Of a DNA stretch of 29,481 bases, positions 7,517 through 14,837 are shown piece by piece. The position numbers and the translations under genes were made by a program. The stretch is taken from contig JBEKVE010000015.1 in the NCBI GenBank assembly GCA_049514335.1, positions 1 through 29,481 of the forward strand, written 5' to 3'. A model generated the notes under the pieces. That model made no database searches and was not told the DNA's origin. It worked only from the letters and a program-made list of their open reading frames with translations. Within the stretch, counting starts at the first letter, position 1, and each line of letters opens with the position of its first letter. The DNA comes from JBEKVE01 sp049514335. GTDB lineage: Bacteria > Actinomycetota > Acidimicrobiia > Acidimicrobiales > UBA8190.

Positions 7517-7589
7517 GACAATTCTCGCTTTCCCTTGGGTCCCGATCGGACCCGTCAGCTTCGGCTCGGGGTCCTGTGTCGACGGCGTC

Positions 7590-8033
7590 CTACGACGCGT
7601 TGGGCGCACCTCGACCGGTCGTGATCAGTTGGCGGAGGCTGTTGTTGATATAGAAGCTCCAGGCACTCGAGCACTTCTCGTAGCACTCAAAGGCAGGGAC
7701 GAGCCCCAGATGGGTGAACCGCACTTCGGTCCGCTCACCTTGTGGCGCAACCTCGAAGGTCACCTCGGTGCCCGTCCATTCGTCCGGATCATCTGTGAAT
7801 TTGAGAAACGAGTCGAGGACGTGCCAGACGATCTTCTCGTTCGGGACCAACTTGGTGATCCGTTGCTTGCTGTAGTGGACGTCCTCGTAGCGATAGGTGA
7901 ACTCTGCATCGAGTTCGTCGGTCGGTCCTTCGATCTGTCCGGACCACCAGCCCCGCACGTTGTTGATCGCTGCGAAGGCCTCCTGTGGGCTCTGATCGAC
8001 CAGGAATGCGGCGCTGAAGTTTTGACTCGTCAC
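7590..8033 (-). CDS. AHSA1/SRPBCC-family ligand-binding protein
   Basis: The 147-residue product starts at GTG 8033, with GGAGGAG about 8 nt upstream. The fold signature is visible from end to end: FLVDQSPQEAFAAI, WWSGQIEG, FTYRY, ITKLVPNEKIVWHV, GTEVTFEV, EVRFTHLGLVP and a long C-terminal helix ending SLRQLITTGRG. Proteins of this group are helix-grip folds that bind hydrophobic ligands, and are often controlled by an adjacent ArsR or HxlR regulator. It is the first gene of the minus-strand unit with the RibD-C gene and the SRPBCC remnant, divergent from hxlR. Ligand unknown. Confidence 0.88.
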   Translation of the reverse strand: MTSQNFSAAFLVDQSPQEAFAAINNVRGWWSGQIEGPTDELDAEFTYRYEDVHYSKQRITKLVPNEKIVWHVLDSFLKFTDDPDEWTGTEVTFEVAPQGERTEVRFTHLGLVPAFECYEKCSSAWSFYINNSLRQLITTGRGAPNAS

Positions 8034-8052
8034 GGTCGTTGCTCCTCCACTC

Positions 8053-8118
8053 TGGTTGTTTCACGCAACCACCACCGTAGCATGAGTGGTCGCATGATGC
8101 AACCAGAAATGGTAGGAT
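8053..8118. promoter_or_regulatory. Divergent control region between AHSA1 and hxlR
   Basis: On the minus strand TTGCAT (8097-8102), a 17-nt spacer and TACGGT (8074-8079) make a good promoter for the AHSA1 gene. The inverted repeat TGGTTG–N7–CAACCA (8053-8071) covers its start site; the GCAACCA half recurs at 8099-8105. GCATGA is directly repeated at 8080-8085 and 8092-8097, the second copy lying within GCATGATGC. On the plus strand TAGGAT (8113-8118) is the probable -10 for hxlR. These repeats are plausible HxlR sites (inference). Confidence 0.55.
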
Positions 8119-8125
8119 GGTGGAC

Positions 8126-8578
8126 ATGCTCGGGAACAGCTACGAGGGCCAGGTCTGCTCAGCGGCCCGGTCGCTCGAGGTCGTGGGGGAGCGCTGGAGC
8201 CTGTTGATCATCAGGGATGCGCTGTTCGGTGGCGTGACCCGATTCAGCGACTTCCTCCGGCGGCTCGGTCTCGCAAGAAACGTCCTTGCGGCCCGGCTCG
8301 ACGGTTTCGTCGAAGCCGGGATCATGGAGCGCTTCTCCGAGGGCTCGGCTTACCAGGAGTATCGATTGACGGAGAAGGGCCGAGATCTCGCCCCCGTGAT
8401 CATCGCGTTGACCGACTGGGGAGATCGGTGGGCGGCGCCCAACGGGCGGCCGATCATCTACCGGCACGCCGACTGTGGCGGCGAGATCGAGCAGCAGCTC
8501 GTGTGCCGTGCGTGTCGAACGGTCATCCATCATGACCAGGTCGGAGTGGAGCTCGGGCCTGGAATGCCCGGGAGGTGA
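8126..8578 (+). CDS. HxlR-family winged-helix transcriptional regulator
   Basis: The product is 150 residues from ATG 8126; an in-frame ATG at 8117 lies inside the likely -10 box, so 8126 (leaderless) is preferred. The HxlR core is clear: a conserved Cys in QVCSAARSL, VVGERWSLLIIRDALFGG, TRFSDFLRRLGLARNVLAARL, EAGIMERF, QEYRLTEKGRDL, ALTDWGDRW. The C-terminus has HADCGG…VCRACRTV, a likely zinc-binding Cys cluster seen in some HxlR proteins. The N-terminal Cys is the redox-sensing position in characterised family members. Divergent placement suggests control of the AHSA1/RibD-C genes and itself. Confidence 0.9.
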   Translation: MLGNSYEGQVCSAARSLEVVGERWSLLIIRDALFGGVTRFSDFLRRLGLARNVLAARLDGFVEAGIMERFSEGSAYQEYRLTEKGRDLAPVIIALTDWGDRWAAPNGRPIIYRHADCGGEIEQQLVCRACRTVIHHDQVGVELGPGMPGR

Positions 8579-8667
8579 TGTCTCGTGGGGATCGCCCCCG
8601 ACGCCCGGCCGGCAGCCGCCATTCGTGACGCGGGCTGTCAGGCGGCCATGGTTTGTCAAAATGGTCC

Positions 8668-9159
8668 ATGCCGATTCCCGCCGACCCTGCCGACGCAACT
8701 GATGTGGCTTCCACGGTCCTCGTCCTCTTCACACAGGTCCACGATCAGATTCGGGCGGAGATCCACGGTCTCGATGAGGCCGGTCTCAATTGGATTCCAG
8801 GGCCGGAGACCAACAGCATCGCCACGATCGTCACCCACATCCTGGGATCAGAAGCGGAGTCGATCCGAACCGTGGCCGGCTCCCCTGATGAACGGGATCG
8901 TGCGTCGGAGTTCGACAGTCGGTGGAAGACCCAGGCTCAGCTCGCTCGTGCCCTTGAACAGGCAGATCTGCTTGTCACCGCGGCAACATCCGACATCGAC
9001 GCCGACCGGCTGAGAGCCAGACTGTCCCTTCCGACGCTCGCGCCGGATGAGCAGCGTTCCGGGCTCACGTGGCTCGTCGGCAACTATGGACATGCCCGCG
9101 AGCACCTCGGGCACATACAGCTGACGAAGCAGTTGTACCGATCGATCGACCAGCCGTGA
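8668..9159 (+). CDS. DinB-family four-helix protein
   Basis: The 163-residue product starts at ATG 8668; an in-frame TTG at 8653 is a less likely start. DinB-like metal-ligand histidines are present: ATIVTHILGSEAESI in helix 2 and NYGHAREHLGHIQLTKQL in the last helix, giving the H…HxxxH triad. Family members resemble mycothiol- or bacillithiol-dependent transferases and often occur in stress or detoxification gene sets. A CAAAAT hexamer (8657-8662) lies just upstream, consistent with a very short or absent leader. The SnoaL-like gene follows after 31 nt and may be cotranscribed. Confidence 0.83.
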   Translation: MPIPADPADATDVASTVLVLFTQVHDQIRAEIHGLDEAGLNWIPGPETNSIATIVTHILGSEAESIRTVAGSPDERDRASEFDSRWKTQAQLARALEQADLLVTAATSDIDADRLRARLSLPTLAPDEQRSGLTWLVGNYGHAREHLGHIQLTKQLYRSIDQP

Positions 9160-9190
9160 CTGCCGGGAAGACGAGGGAACGGGGTGAGCG

Positions 9191-9604
9191 ATGGAAGGTG
9201 CCGAGCGTGAGAGGCGGGTGCGGAGGTTCGTCGACGAGGTCTGGAATGGCAGGAACTACGAGGCCGCCGCCGATCTGTACGGCGAGAACTACGTCAACCC
9301 GTTCGGGGTGGGTCCCGCGGCCAGAGTCGAGCCGATCCGCCGCTACCACGAGACGTTTCCTGATCTTCACCTGGACATCGAGGAGCTGATCGTGGCCGGC
9401 GACACGGCTGTTCTCAGGGTGACATTCCGCGGCACCGACACAGGGGGATACGTGGGACGGGCTCCGACGGGCCTGCCCGTGGACGAATGGGTGGTCACGA
9501 TCATGCACTTCGAAGGCGACAAGGTCGTGAGGGAATGGATCGGAGCCGACAAACTCGGCCTGTTCATTCAGTTGGGGGTCATCGACAACCCGTGGCCCAC
9601 GTAG
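9191..9604 (+). CDS. SnoaL-like polyketide cyclase / ester cyclase family protein
   Basis: The 137-residue product starts at ATG 9191, preceded by a GGGGTGA ribosome binding site. It has the NTF2-like cone-barrel pattern of SnoaL relatives: VRRFVDEVWNGRNYEAAADL, YVNPFGVG, IRRYHETFPDLHLDIEELI, AVLRVTFRGTDTGGYVG, PTGLPVDEWVVTIMHFEGDK and REWIGADKLGLFIQLGV. The paired His/Asp positions of this group are compatible with catalysis, but most genomic members have no known substrate and no polyketide genes are nearby. It is probably the second gene of an operon with the DinB-like gene. Confidence 0.85.
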   Translation: MEGAERERRVRRFVDEVWNGRNYEAAADLYGENYVNPFGVGPAARVEPIRRYHETFPDLHLDIEELIVAGDTAVLRVTFRGTDTGGYVGRAPTGLPVDEWVVTIMHFEGDKVVREWIGADKLGLFIQLGVIDNPWPT

Positions 9605-9677
9605 GCGCGTAGCAAGGGGCCGATCGTGGGGCCGGGCGACGAGCACCGACGCCCTTCTGTTCCCGACCTCGGCCGAC

Positions 9678-9713
9678 CCCGGCGGCTCGGGGCCAGACGC
9701 CCAAGCCGCCGGG
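9678..9713. terminator. GC-rich hairpin between convergent genes
   Basis: CCCGGCGGCT (9678-9687) and AGCCGCCGGG (9704-9713) form a perfect 10-bp stem with a 16-nt loop. It lies between the ends of the SnoaL-like gene and the convergent ABM-like gene, so it may end transcription from both sides. No T-run follows, as is common in high-GC genomes. Confidence 0.55.
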
Positions 9714-9730
9714 TTCGTCGAACCGCTCTG

Positions 9731-9997
9731 CTACTTGGTGTTGCTGTTGTGCAACTCGGTGAACGTGGGCGCGGGCGTGTCGGGAGGGAGGTGCGGCTTG
9801 ACGACCTCATTGAACCAGGCGTCGTGCTGATCGACCGAGTCCCAGATCTCGATCACCGTGATACCGCCGTTCTCCACGATTGCGTAGTGGGCCACAAAGC
9901 CGTCTGCCGACCGCTGGGATGGCATGGCGCCAGCGGCGACCTGGTCGTACAGGTCGGCGGGCATGCCGGGCGCGTGGTGGTGCTTCAGGACCGTCAT
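9731..9997 (-). CDS. Small dimeric alpha/beta-barrel (ABM-like) protein
   Basis: The 88-residue product starts at ATG 9997, with AAAGG 6 nt upstream. The pattern MTVLKHHHAPGMPADLYDQV, then FVAHYAIVENGGITVIEIWD, QHDAWFNEVVKPHL suggests a ferredoxin-like fold of the antibiotic-biosynthesis-monooxygenase type: a mobile first strand, a VIEIWDS strand, and a terminal helix ending …TFTELHN. Members act as small monooxygenases or binding proteins; no cofactor site is visible. It is divergent from the luciferase-like gene, with a perfect palindrome 16 nt upstream of its start. Confidence 0.68.
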   Translation of the reverse strand: MTVLKHHHAPGMPADLYDQVAAGAMPSQRSADGFVAHYAIVENGGITVIEIWDSVDQHDAWFNEVVKPHLPPDTPAPTFTELHNSNTK

Positions 9998-10012
9998 GGG
10001 TACCTTTCACTC

Positions 10013-10051
10013 GGGTCCGGAAACCCGGACCCCGACATGCTCCCATGGGGA
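10013..10051. promoter_or_regulatory. Perfect palindrome and CCCATGGG element upstream of the ABM-like gene
   Basis: GGGTCCGG (10013-10020), AAAC, CCGGACCC (10025-10032) is a perfect 8-bp inverted repeat 16 nt upstream of the ABM-like start. Beside it lies TCCCATGGGG (10041-10050), whose reverse complement recurs at 10151-10160 in the luciferase-like promoter. These may be operators shared by the divergent pair, or an mRNA hairpin. Confidence 0.4.
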
Positions 10052-10135
10052 GTCGGTCCTCGTTTCCGCAACGTCGCTCCCCACTACCGCTTCCGCAAGG
10101 TCCGCTTCCGTCTCCATCGTGGCTGCGTGCAGGGC

Positions 10136-10164
10136 TTGGGGACGAGAGTCCCCCATGGGACACT
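10136..10164 (+). promoter_or_regulatory. Likely leaderless promoter of the luciferase-like gene
   Basis: TTGGGG (10136-10141), a 17-nt spacer and GACACT (10159-10164) are followed by 6 nt and the ATG at 10171. Transcription would begin at or next to the start codon, and no ribosome binding site is present. CCCCATGGGA (10151-10160) lies in the spacer and overlaps the -10 box. Confidence 0.5.
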
Positions 10165-10170
10165 GGGCTC

Positions 10171-11037
10171 ATGGAGATTGGCGTCGCATACCCTCAGAAC
10201 GAGCTTCGAGGAGATCCCAGCGCTGTGCGGCGATTTGGGAAAGCCGTCGAGGACTTGGGCTTTAGCCACCTTCTCGCCTACGACCACGTGCTCGGAGCCG
10301 TTCATGCCGGTCGAACTCCTCCACTCACGGGTCCATATACCGAGCATGACCCGTTCCACGACCCGTTCGTGATGTTCGCCCACCTGGCCGGGATCACCGA
10401 ACGAATCCGCTTCACCACTGGCATCTTGGTCCTTCCGCAGCGCCAGACGGCCCTCGTCGCACGCCAGGCAGCTGATGTCGACCTCTTTTCCGGTGGTCGG
10501 TTGCGCCTCGGTGTAGGGATCGGGTGGAACCCCGTCGAGTACGAAGCGCTGGGACAGCAATACCGGACCCGTGGCGCCAGGGAGGAAGAACAGATCGAGT
10601 TGCTCCGCCGGCTGTTTACGGAACCTGTCGTCGACTTCTCGGGCCGCTTTGATCGGATCGACCGGGCCGCACTCGTGCCGAAACCGATGAACCCCGTTCC
10701 GATCTGGCTGGGTGGATCCGGAGAGAAGGCATTCGACCGCGCCGCCCGGCTTGGGGACGGCTTCATCTTCTTCGGTGGCGGCGTCGATCACGCCGTCGAC
10801 GCCTGGAAGCGCATGCGCGATCACGTGGGAGCTCTCGGCAGGTCAGTCGTTCATTTCGGCGGGGAGTATGTGACGCTCAGTGGAGCAGACCTCGACGAGC
10901 TCGCAAGGGAGATCGAGGCGTGGCGCCAAGCTGGTGGGACCCACGCCTCTGTCGTCACGATGGGCCTCGGTCTGGACTCCGTCGATGCCCACATCGACTT
11001 CGTGGCCTCGGTTTCGGAGATGCTCAGCTTGTCGTGA
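10171..11037 (+). CDS. LLM-class (luciferase-like) flavin/F420 oxidoreductase
   Basis: The 288-residue TIM-barrel protein starts at ATG 10171. Family blocks run in order: VEDLGFSHLLAYDHVLGA, HDPFVMFAHLAGITERIRF, TTGILVLPQRQTALVARQAA, SGGRLRLGVGIGWNPVEYEA, REEEQIELLRRLF, PVPIWLGGSGEKAFDRAARL and GDGFIFFGG. These are the cofactor-binding strands of the bacterial luciferase/F420-dependent oxidoreductase superfamily; in Actinomycetota the TTGILVLPQR type usually binds coenzyme F420, but FMN cannot be excluded. No ribosome binding site is present, fitting the leaderless promoter described for this gene. Substrate unknown; the gene seems to be transcribed alone. Confidence 0.88.
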   Translation: MEIGVAYPQNELRGDPSAVRRFGKAVEDLGFSHLLAYDHVLGAVHAGRTPPLTGPYTEHDPFHDPFVMFAHLAGITERIRFTTGILVLPQRQTALVARQAADVDLFSGGRLRLGVGIGWNPVEYEALGQQYRTRGAREEEQIELLRRLFTEPVVDFSGRFDRIDRAALVPKPMNPVPIWLGGSGEKAFDRAARLGDGFIFFGGGVDHAVDAWKRMRDHVGALGRSVVHFGGEYVTLSGADLDELAREIEAWRQAGGTHASVVTMGLGLDSVDAHIDFVASVSEMLSLS

Positions 11038-11061
11038 CAAGGCAGGCGGTGCCAAAGGTCT

Positions 11062-11208
11062 GTGTGGCGGCCGGCGTTCGTCGAGGCAAGAGAGCAGGCT
11101 GCTCGTGTCAATCCGGACTTCCGTACAGCTGTCCGGTGTGTCCGGATCGCGGACGACGCCGATCCGGCTCTCGTGGCCAGGTTGCGGCGATTTGGACCCC
11201 CTCCCTAA
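11062..11208 (+). CDS. Possible 48-residue protein or gene remnant
   Basis: From GTG 11062 a frame encodes MWRPAFVEAREQAARVNP then DFRTAVRCVRIADDADPALV and ARLRRFGPPP. The alternating charged and hydrophobic pattern looks like two amphipathic helices rather than a chance frame. It follows the luciferase-like stop by 24 nt and lies in the same frame. No clear ribosome binding site precedes the GTG. It may be a small protein or the surviving 3' end of a larger gene. I do not recognise it. Confidence 0.35.
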   Translation: MWRPAFVEAREQAARVNPDFRTAVRCVRIADDADPALVARLRRFGPPP

Positions 11209-11247
11209 AACACGCAGGACCACGCCAGCAGGCTGTCTCTTGAGTGC

Positions 11248-12114
11248 TCAGACCCGCCGGGACTCCAACGCCTCGAGAAGGTCGTCAGGCACGTTCAGGT
11301 CCCCCAGTCCCGTCCCGACGTTGAGGCCCTCCTTGAACGTCCCGTGGAAGTCCGAACCACCGGTCGCCACGATGCCGGCCCTGTCGGCCATCCGGCGCAG
11401 GCCGGCTCGTTGCTTCGGCGTGTAGGTGCCGTACACCGCCTCGATGCCGTCCAGCCCGGCGCCGGCCAGCTCGGTGACCAACTGCTCGAGCGCCGGAGGA
11501 GCGAGCCCCGTCGACAGGGGATGGGCGAGGACGGCCACGCCCCCCGACCCATGGGCCAGGCGCGCCACGTCTTGCGGGTCCAGTCGCGCCTTGGGCACGT
11601 ACGCGGGCCGACCGTCGCCCAGCCACCGGTCGAAGGCGTCGTCGACGTCCTCGGCGGCGCCGGCCTTCACCAAGGCTCGGGCGAAGTGGGGCCGACCGAC
11701 GCCGGCCTGGCTCCCCGCCTCGGCCACCACGTCCTCGTAGCGGACACCCGTTCCCAACTCGACCAGACGGGCCGCCAGGGCCTGGTTGCGCTCGGCCCGA
11801 TCGCCGCGCAGCTTGACGAGCTCGTCCTGCAAGGGCCCCTCGCCGGGCTCGACGAAGTACACCAGGACGTGGACCGACCCCGCCACCGGGCGCCCACCCG
11901 GTCCCCGGCGCGGCTTGCGGCACGACACCTCGCACCCCGGCACGAGGCGCAGCCCCGCCCGCCCCGCCGCCCGCCCCGCCTCCGCCAGCCCGTCCAGGCT
12001 GTCGTGGTCGGTCAGGGCCAGGCTCGAACAGCCGGCCGCCGCCGCCAGCTCGACCACGCGAGCCGGGGGCTCGGAGCCGTCCGACACGGTCGAGTGGGTG
12101 TGGAGGTCGATCAC
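11248..12114 (-). CDS. PHP-domain phosphoesterase (TrpH/RNase AM-like)
   Basis: The 288-residue product starts at GTG 12114 because the PHP motif begins at residue 3. Metal-ligand motifs are MIDLHTHSTVSDGS, ALTDHDSLDG, LVPGCEVSC, VAVLAHPLS and GSDFHGTFK, the complete PHP set with the inserted helical domain around residues 95-165 typical of the YciV/TrpH group. Characterised members are 5'-3' exonucleases on RNA or short nucleotides, or 3',5'-bisnucleotide phosphatases. TAGCCT (12121-12126, minus strand) lies 6 nt before the start, suggesting a leaderless message. It is divergent from purF. Confidence 0.87.
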   Translation of the reverse strand: MIDLHTHSTVSDGSEPPARVVELAAAAGCSSLALTDHDSLDGLAEAGRAAGRAGLRLVPGCEVSCRKPRRGPGGRPVAGSVHVLVYFVEPGEGPLQDELVKLRGDRAERNQALAARLVELGTGVRYEDVVAEAGSQAGVGRPHFARALVKAGAAEDVDDAFDRWLGDGRPAYVPKARLDPQDVARLAHGSGGVAVLAHPLSTGLAPPALEQLVTELAGAGLDGIEAVYGTYTPKQRAGLRRMADRAGIVATGGSDFHGTFKEGLNVGTGLGDLNVPDDLLEALESRRV

Positions 12115-12280
12115 GCCCGGAGGCTACCTGCGCCGCCCCCCTTCTCCACCAGGGAGGACGCAAAGGACCGTCGCGCCCACCTGGCAAGGTAGGCTCGATG
12201 ACGCGGCGAGGAGAAGCGCCGGGGGTGCGGGGAGGCCTCCGAGACGTCCGGCGCGGTGAGGGCAACGCGATGAGGGCCCA
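12115..12280. promoter_or_regulatory. Divergent region between PHP gene and purF
   Basis: On the minus strand TAGCCT (12121-12126) serves the PHP gene, with GTGGAG (12144-12149) as a -35 candidate. On the plus strand TAGGCT (12190-12195) is the likely -10 box of the pur operon, giving a leader of about 80 nt. The leader carries GAGGG (12272-12276) before GTG 12281. A frame from ATG 12198 (28 codons), or its internal ATG 12270, ends at a TGA overlapping the purF start. No purine riboswitch was recognised. Confidence 0.4.
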
Positions 12281-13783
12281 GTGAAAGAAGCCTGTGGCGT
12301 CTTCGGTGTGTACGCGCCCGGCAAGACGGTGGCGCAGCTCACCTTCGACGGCCTCTACGCCCTGCAGCACCGTGGCCAGGAGTCGGCCGGTATGGCGGTG
12401 AGCGACGGCGAGGCCATCACGGTGGTGAAGGACATGGGCCTCGTCACCACCGTCTTCGACGAGCGCACCGTGTCGTGCCTGCCCGGCCACCTCGCCATCG
12501 GCCACACCCGCTACTCGACCACCGGCGCATCGGAATGGCGAAACGCCCAGCCGGTGTTCCGCCCCGTGGGCCGGGCGGGATTCGCTCTCGGTCACAACGG
12601 CAACCTCACCAACACCGCCCAGCTGGCCGAGCAGGCGGGCATGCTCCCCGGCGTGGTCGCCTCCGACAGCGACCTCGTGGCCGAGCTCCTCGCCCTGCGC
12701 ATGCCGACGACGGCGGCGTGGGACGGCTTCCCCGAGGAGACCGAGGCCGACGGGGATCTCGACCGCGGCGCGGGGCCGGGTGCGGGGCTCGACGTCGTCG
12801 ACGACTCCCTCGAGGACGCCCTGCGCGAGGTGCTGCCCCTGGTGGAGGGCGCCTTCTCCTTCGTCCTGCTCGATGCCACCCACCTCGTCGGGGTGCGCGA
12901 CCCGACCGGCCTCCGCCCCCTGTGCCTGGGCCGGCTCGGTCCCGCCGAGGCACCCGAGGGGTGGGTGATGGCGTCGGAGACCCCGGCGCTCGACATCGTG
13001 GGCGCCACCTTCGTGCGCGAGCTCGCCCCGGGCGAGATGGTGATCGTGGACGCCAAGGGCGTGCGCTCGGAATGGCTGTTCTCCACCGAGCGCACCGACC
13101 CGCACCTGTGCATCTTCGAGTTCGTGTACTTCGCCCGGCCCGACAGCCTCCTCTACGGGCGCGAGGTGCACAGCGCCCGGCGCCGCATGGGTGAGCTCCT
13201 CGCCTCGCAGGCCCCCGTGGACGCCGACCTCGTCATGGGGGTGCCCGAGTCGGGTGTGCCCGCCGCCGAGGGCTACGCCCGCAAGAGCGGCATCCCCCAC
13301 GGCCAGGGCCTGGTGAAGAACCGCTACATCGGCCGCACCTTCATCACCCCCGGGCAGTCGGCACGCGACGCCGGCGTGCGTCGGAAGCTCAATCCCCTGC
13401 GCGAGAACATCGCCGGGAGGCGCATCATCGTCGTCGACGACTCTGTCGTCCGGGGCACGACGCAACGCGCCGTGGTGCGCATGCTGCGCGAGGCGGGCGC
13501 CACGGAGGTGCACCTGCGCATCTCGTCGCCACCGCTGTCGTGGCCGTGCTTCTACGGCATCGACATCCCTCGCCGCAGCGAGCTCGTGGCCGCCGATCAC
13601 ACCGTGGCAGAGGTCGCCGAGTTCCTGAACGTCGACTCGCTCGAGTACCTGTCGCTCGACAATCTGATCGCCGCCATCAACGTCCCGGAGGCGGGCTTCT
13701 GCACGGCGTGCCTGACCGGTGACTACCCCGTGCCGATCCCTGTCGAGATCGGCGCGGCGCGCGCCGCCACGGCCACCGCCTGA
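12281..13783 (+). CDS. purF: Amidophosphoribosyltransferase
   Basis: The first committed step of purine synthesis: PRPP plus glutamine gives 5-phosphoribosylamine. The 500-residue product starts at GTG 12281 with the short propeptide MKEA before the catalytic Cys5 (ACGVFG). The N-terminal glutaminase domain shows GHTRYSTTG, GHNGNLTN and SDSDLV. The phosphoribosyltransferase domain has the PRPP loop IIVVDDSVVRGTTQ. Cys277 (LCIFEFVYFARPDS), Cys423 (PCFYGID), Cys474 and Cys477 (FCTACLTGDYP) match the four [4Fe-4S] ligands of the Bacillus-type enzyme, so this form is expected to be oxygen sensitive and autoprocessed. purM follows after 1 nt. Confidence 0.97.
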   Translation: MKEACGVFGVYAPGKTVAQLTFDGLYALQHRGQESAGMAVSDGEAITVVKDMGLVTTVFDERTVSCLPGHLAIGHTRYSTTGASEWRNAQPVFRPVGRAGFALGHNGNLTNTAQLAEQAGMLPGVVASDSDLVAELLALRMPTTAAWDGFPEETEADGDLDRGAGPGAGLDVVDDSLEDALREVLPLVEGAFSFVLLDATHLVGVRDPTGLRPLCLGRLGPAEAPEGWVMASETPALDIVGATFVRELAPGEMVIVDAKGVRSEWLFSTERTDPHLCIFEFVYFARPDSLLYGREVHSARRRMGELLASQAPVDADLVMGVPESGVPAAEGYARKSGIPHGQGLVKNRYIGRTFITPGQSARDAGVRRKLNPLRENIAGRRIIVVDDSVVRGTTQRAVVRMLREAGATEVHLRISSPPLSWPCFYGIDIPRRSELVAADHTVAEVAEFLNVDSLEYLSLDNLIAAINVPEAGFCTACLTGDYPVPIPVEIGAARAATATA

Positions 13784-13784
13784 C

Positions 13785-14837
13785 GTGGGCGGGGAGCGGC
13801 CGGGCGCCACCTACGCGGCCGCGGGGGTTGACATCGGCGCCGGTGACGTCGCCGTGGACCGCATCCGCGACGCCGTGGCCTCGACGGCCCGGCCCGAGGT
13901 GCTGGGCGGCATCGGCGGCTTCGGGGGCAGCTTCGCCTTCGACCCCGGTCGCTACCGCCAACCGGTTCTCGTGTCGTCCACCGACGGGGTGGGCACCAAG
14001 TCGCTCGTGGCCACCGCCACCGGTCGCTACGACACCATCGGCGTGGACCTGGTGGCCATGTGCGTGGACGACATCGTCTGCACCGGGGCCGAGCCGCTGT
14101 TCCTGCTCGATTACGTCACCACCGGGAAGATCGATCCCGATCAGATGGAGCAGCTCGTGTCGGGCGTGGCCGAGGGATGCCGCCAGGCCGGCTGCGCCCT
14201 GCTCGGCGGCGAGATGGCGGAGCACCCCGGCGAGCTGTCGCCCGGACACTTCGACCTGGCCGGCTTCGCCGTGGGTGCGGTGGAGCGCGACGCCATGCTC
14301 GGGACCGAGCGCGTGGAGGAGGGGGACGTCCTCGTCGGGCTCGAGTCGCCCGGCATCCGTTGCAACGGCTACACCCTGGCCCGCCACGTTCTGCTGGAGC
14401 GGGCCGGGCTCCCTCTCGACGCCCCGGCGTGGGACGGCGCCGGCCACACCCTGGCCGACGAGCTGTTGCGCCCGTCTGTGATCTACGCCCCCGCCGTGCG
14501 CGCCGCTCTCGGCGCCGCCGAGGTGCACGCCGCCGCCCACGTCACAGGGGGTGGCATCCCCGGCAACCTGGTGCGCGCCCTGCCGGCGCATTGTGACGCC
14601 GTCGTCGACCGCAGTACCTGGGAGGAGCCGCCCGTGTTCGCCGAGATCCGTCGTCTGGGCGACGTCGACGAGGGTGAGATGGCCCGGGTCTTCAATCTCG
14701 GCATCGGCATGATCCTCGTCGTGCGCGGCGCCGATGCATCGGCCGCCCTCGAGACGCTGGGCGCGGCAGGCGCCCCGGCAGCTTTGGTGGGGCGCGTCAT
14801 CGCCGGCACCGGCACCGTGCGCATGGTGCGGTCGTGA
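13785..14837 (+). CDS. purM: Phosphoribosylformylglycinamidine cyclo-ligase (AIR synthase)
   Basis: ATP-dependent ring closure of FGAM to AIR, the fifth step of purine synthesis. The 350-residue product starts at GTG 13785, 1 nt after the purF stop; longer starts would lie inside purF. Signature segments are TYAAAGVDIGAGD, GIGGFGGSFAF, STDGVGTKSLVA, GVDLVAMCVDDIVCTGAEPL, LLGGEMAEHPG, LAGFAVGAVERD, SPGIRCNGYTLAR, HVTGGGIPGNLVR and FNLGIGMILVV. The length matches the usual 340-350 residues. Its TGA overlaps the GTG of pyrE, so purF, purM and pyrE form one operon. Confidence 0.97.
   Translation: MGGERPGATYAAAGVDIGAGDVAVDRIRDAVASTARPEVLGGIGGFGGSFAFDPGRYRQPVLVSSTDGVGTKSLVATATGRYDTIGVDLVAMCVDDIVCTGAEPLFLLDYVTTGKIDPDQMEQLVSGVAEGCRQAGCALLGGEMAEHPGELSPGHFDLAGFAVGAVERDAMLGTERVEEGDVLVGLESPGIRCNGYTLARHVLLERAGLPLDAPAWDGAGHTLADELLRPSVIYAPAVRAALGAAEVHAAAHVTGGGIPGNLVRALPAHCDAVVDRSTWEEPPVFAEIRRLGDVDEGEMARVFNLGIGMILVVRGADASAALETLGAAGAPAALVGRVIAGTGTVRMVRS

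Noticed and set aside
9712..9724. GGTTCGTCGAACC short palindrome as a second terminator
   Set aside because: The loop is only 1-3 nt with a 5-bp stem; the adjacent 10-bp hairpin (9678-9713) is a better candidate.
12115..12280. Purine riboswitch upstream of purF
   Set aside because: The conserved purine-aptamer core was not found; the leader is only about 80 nt and GC-rich.
11285..13810. 841-codon minus-strand open frame opposite purF
   Set aside because: GC-rich antisense frame with repetitive Arg/Gly/His composition; purF and the PHP gene on their own frames have complete family motifs.
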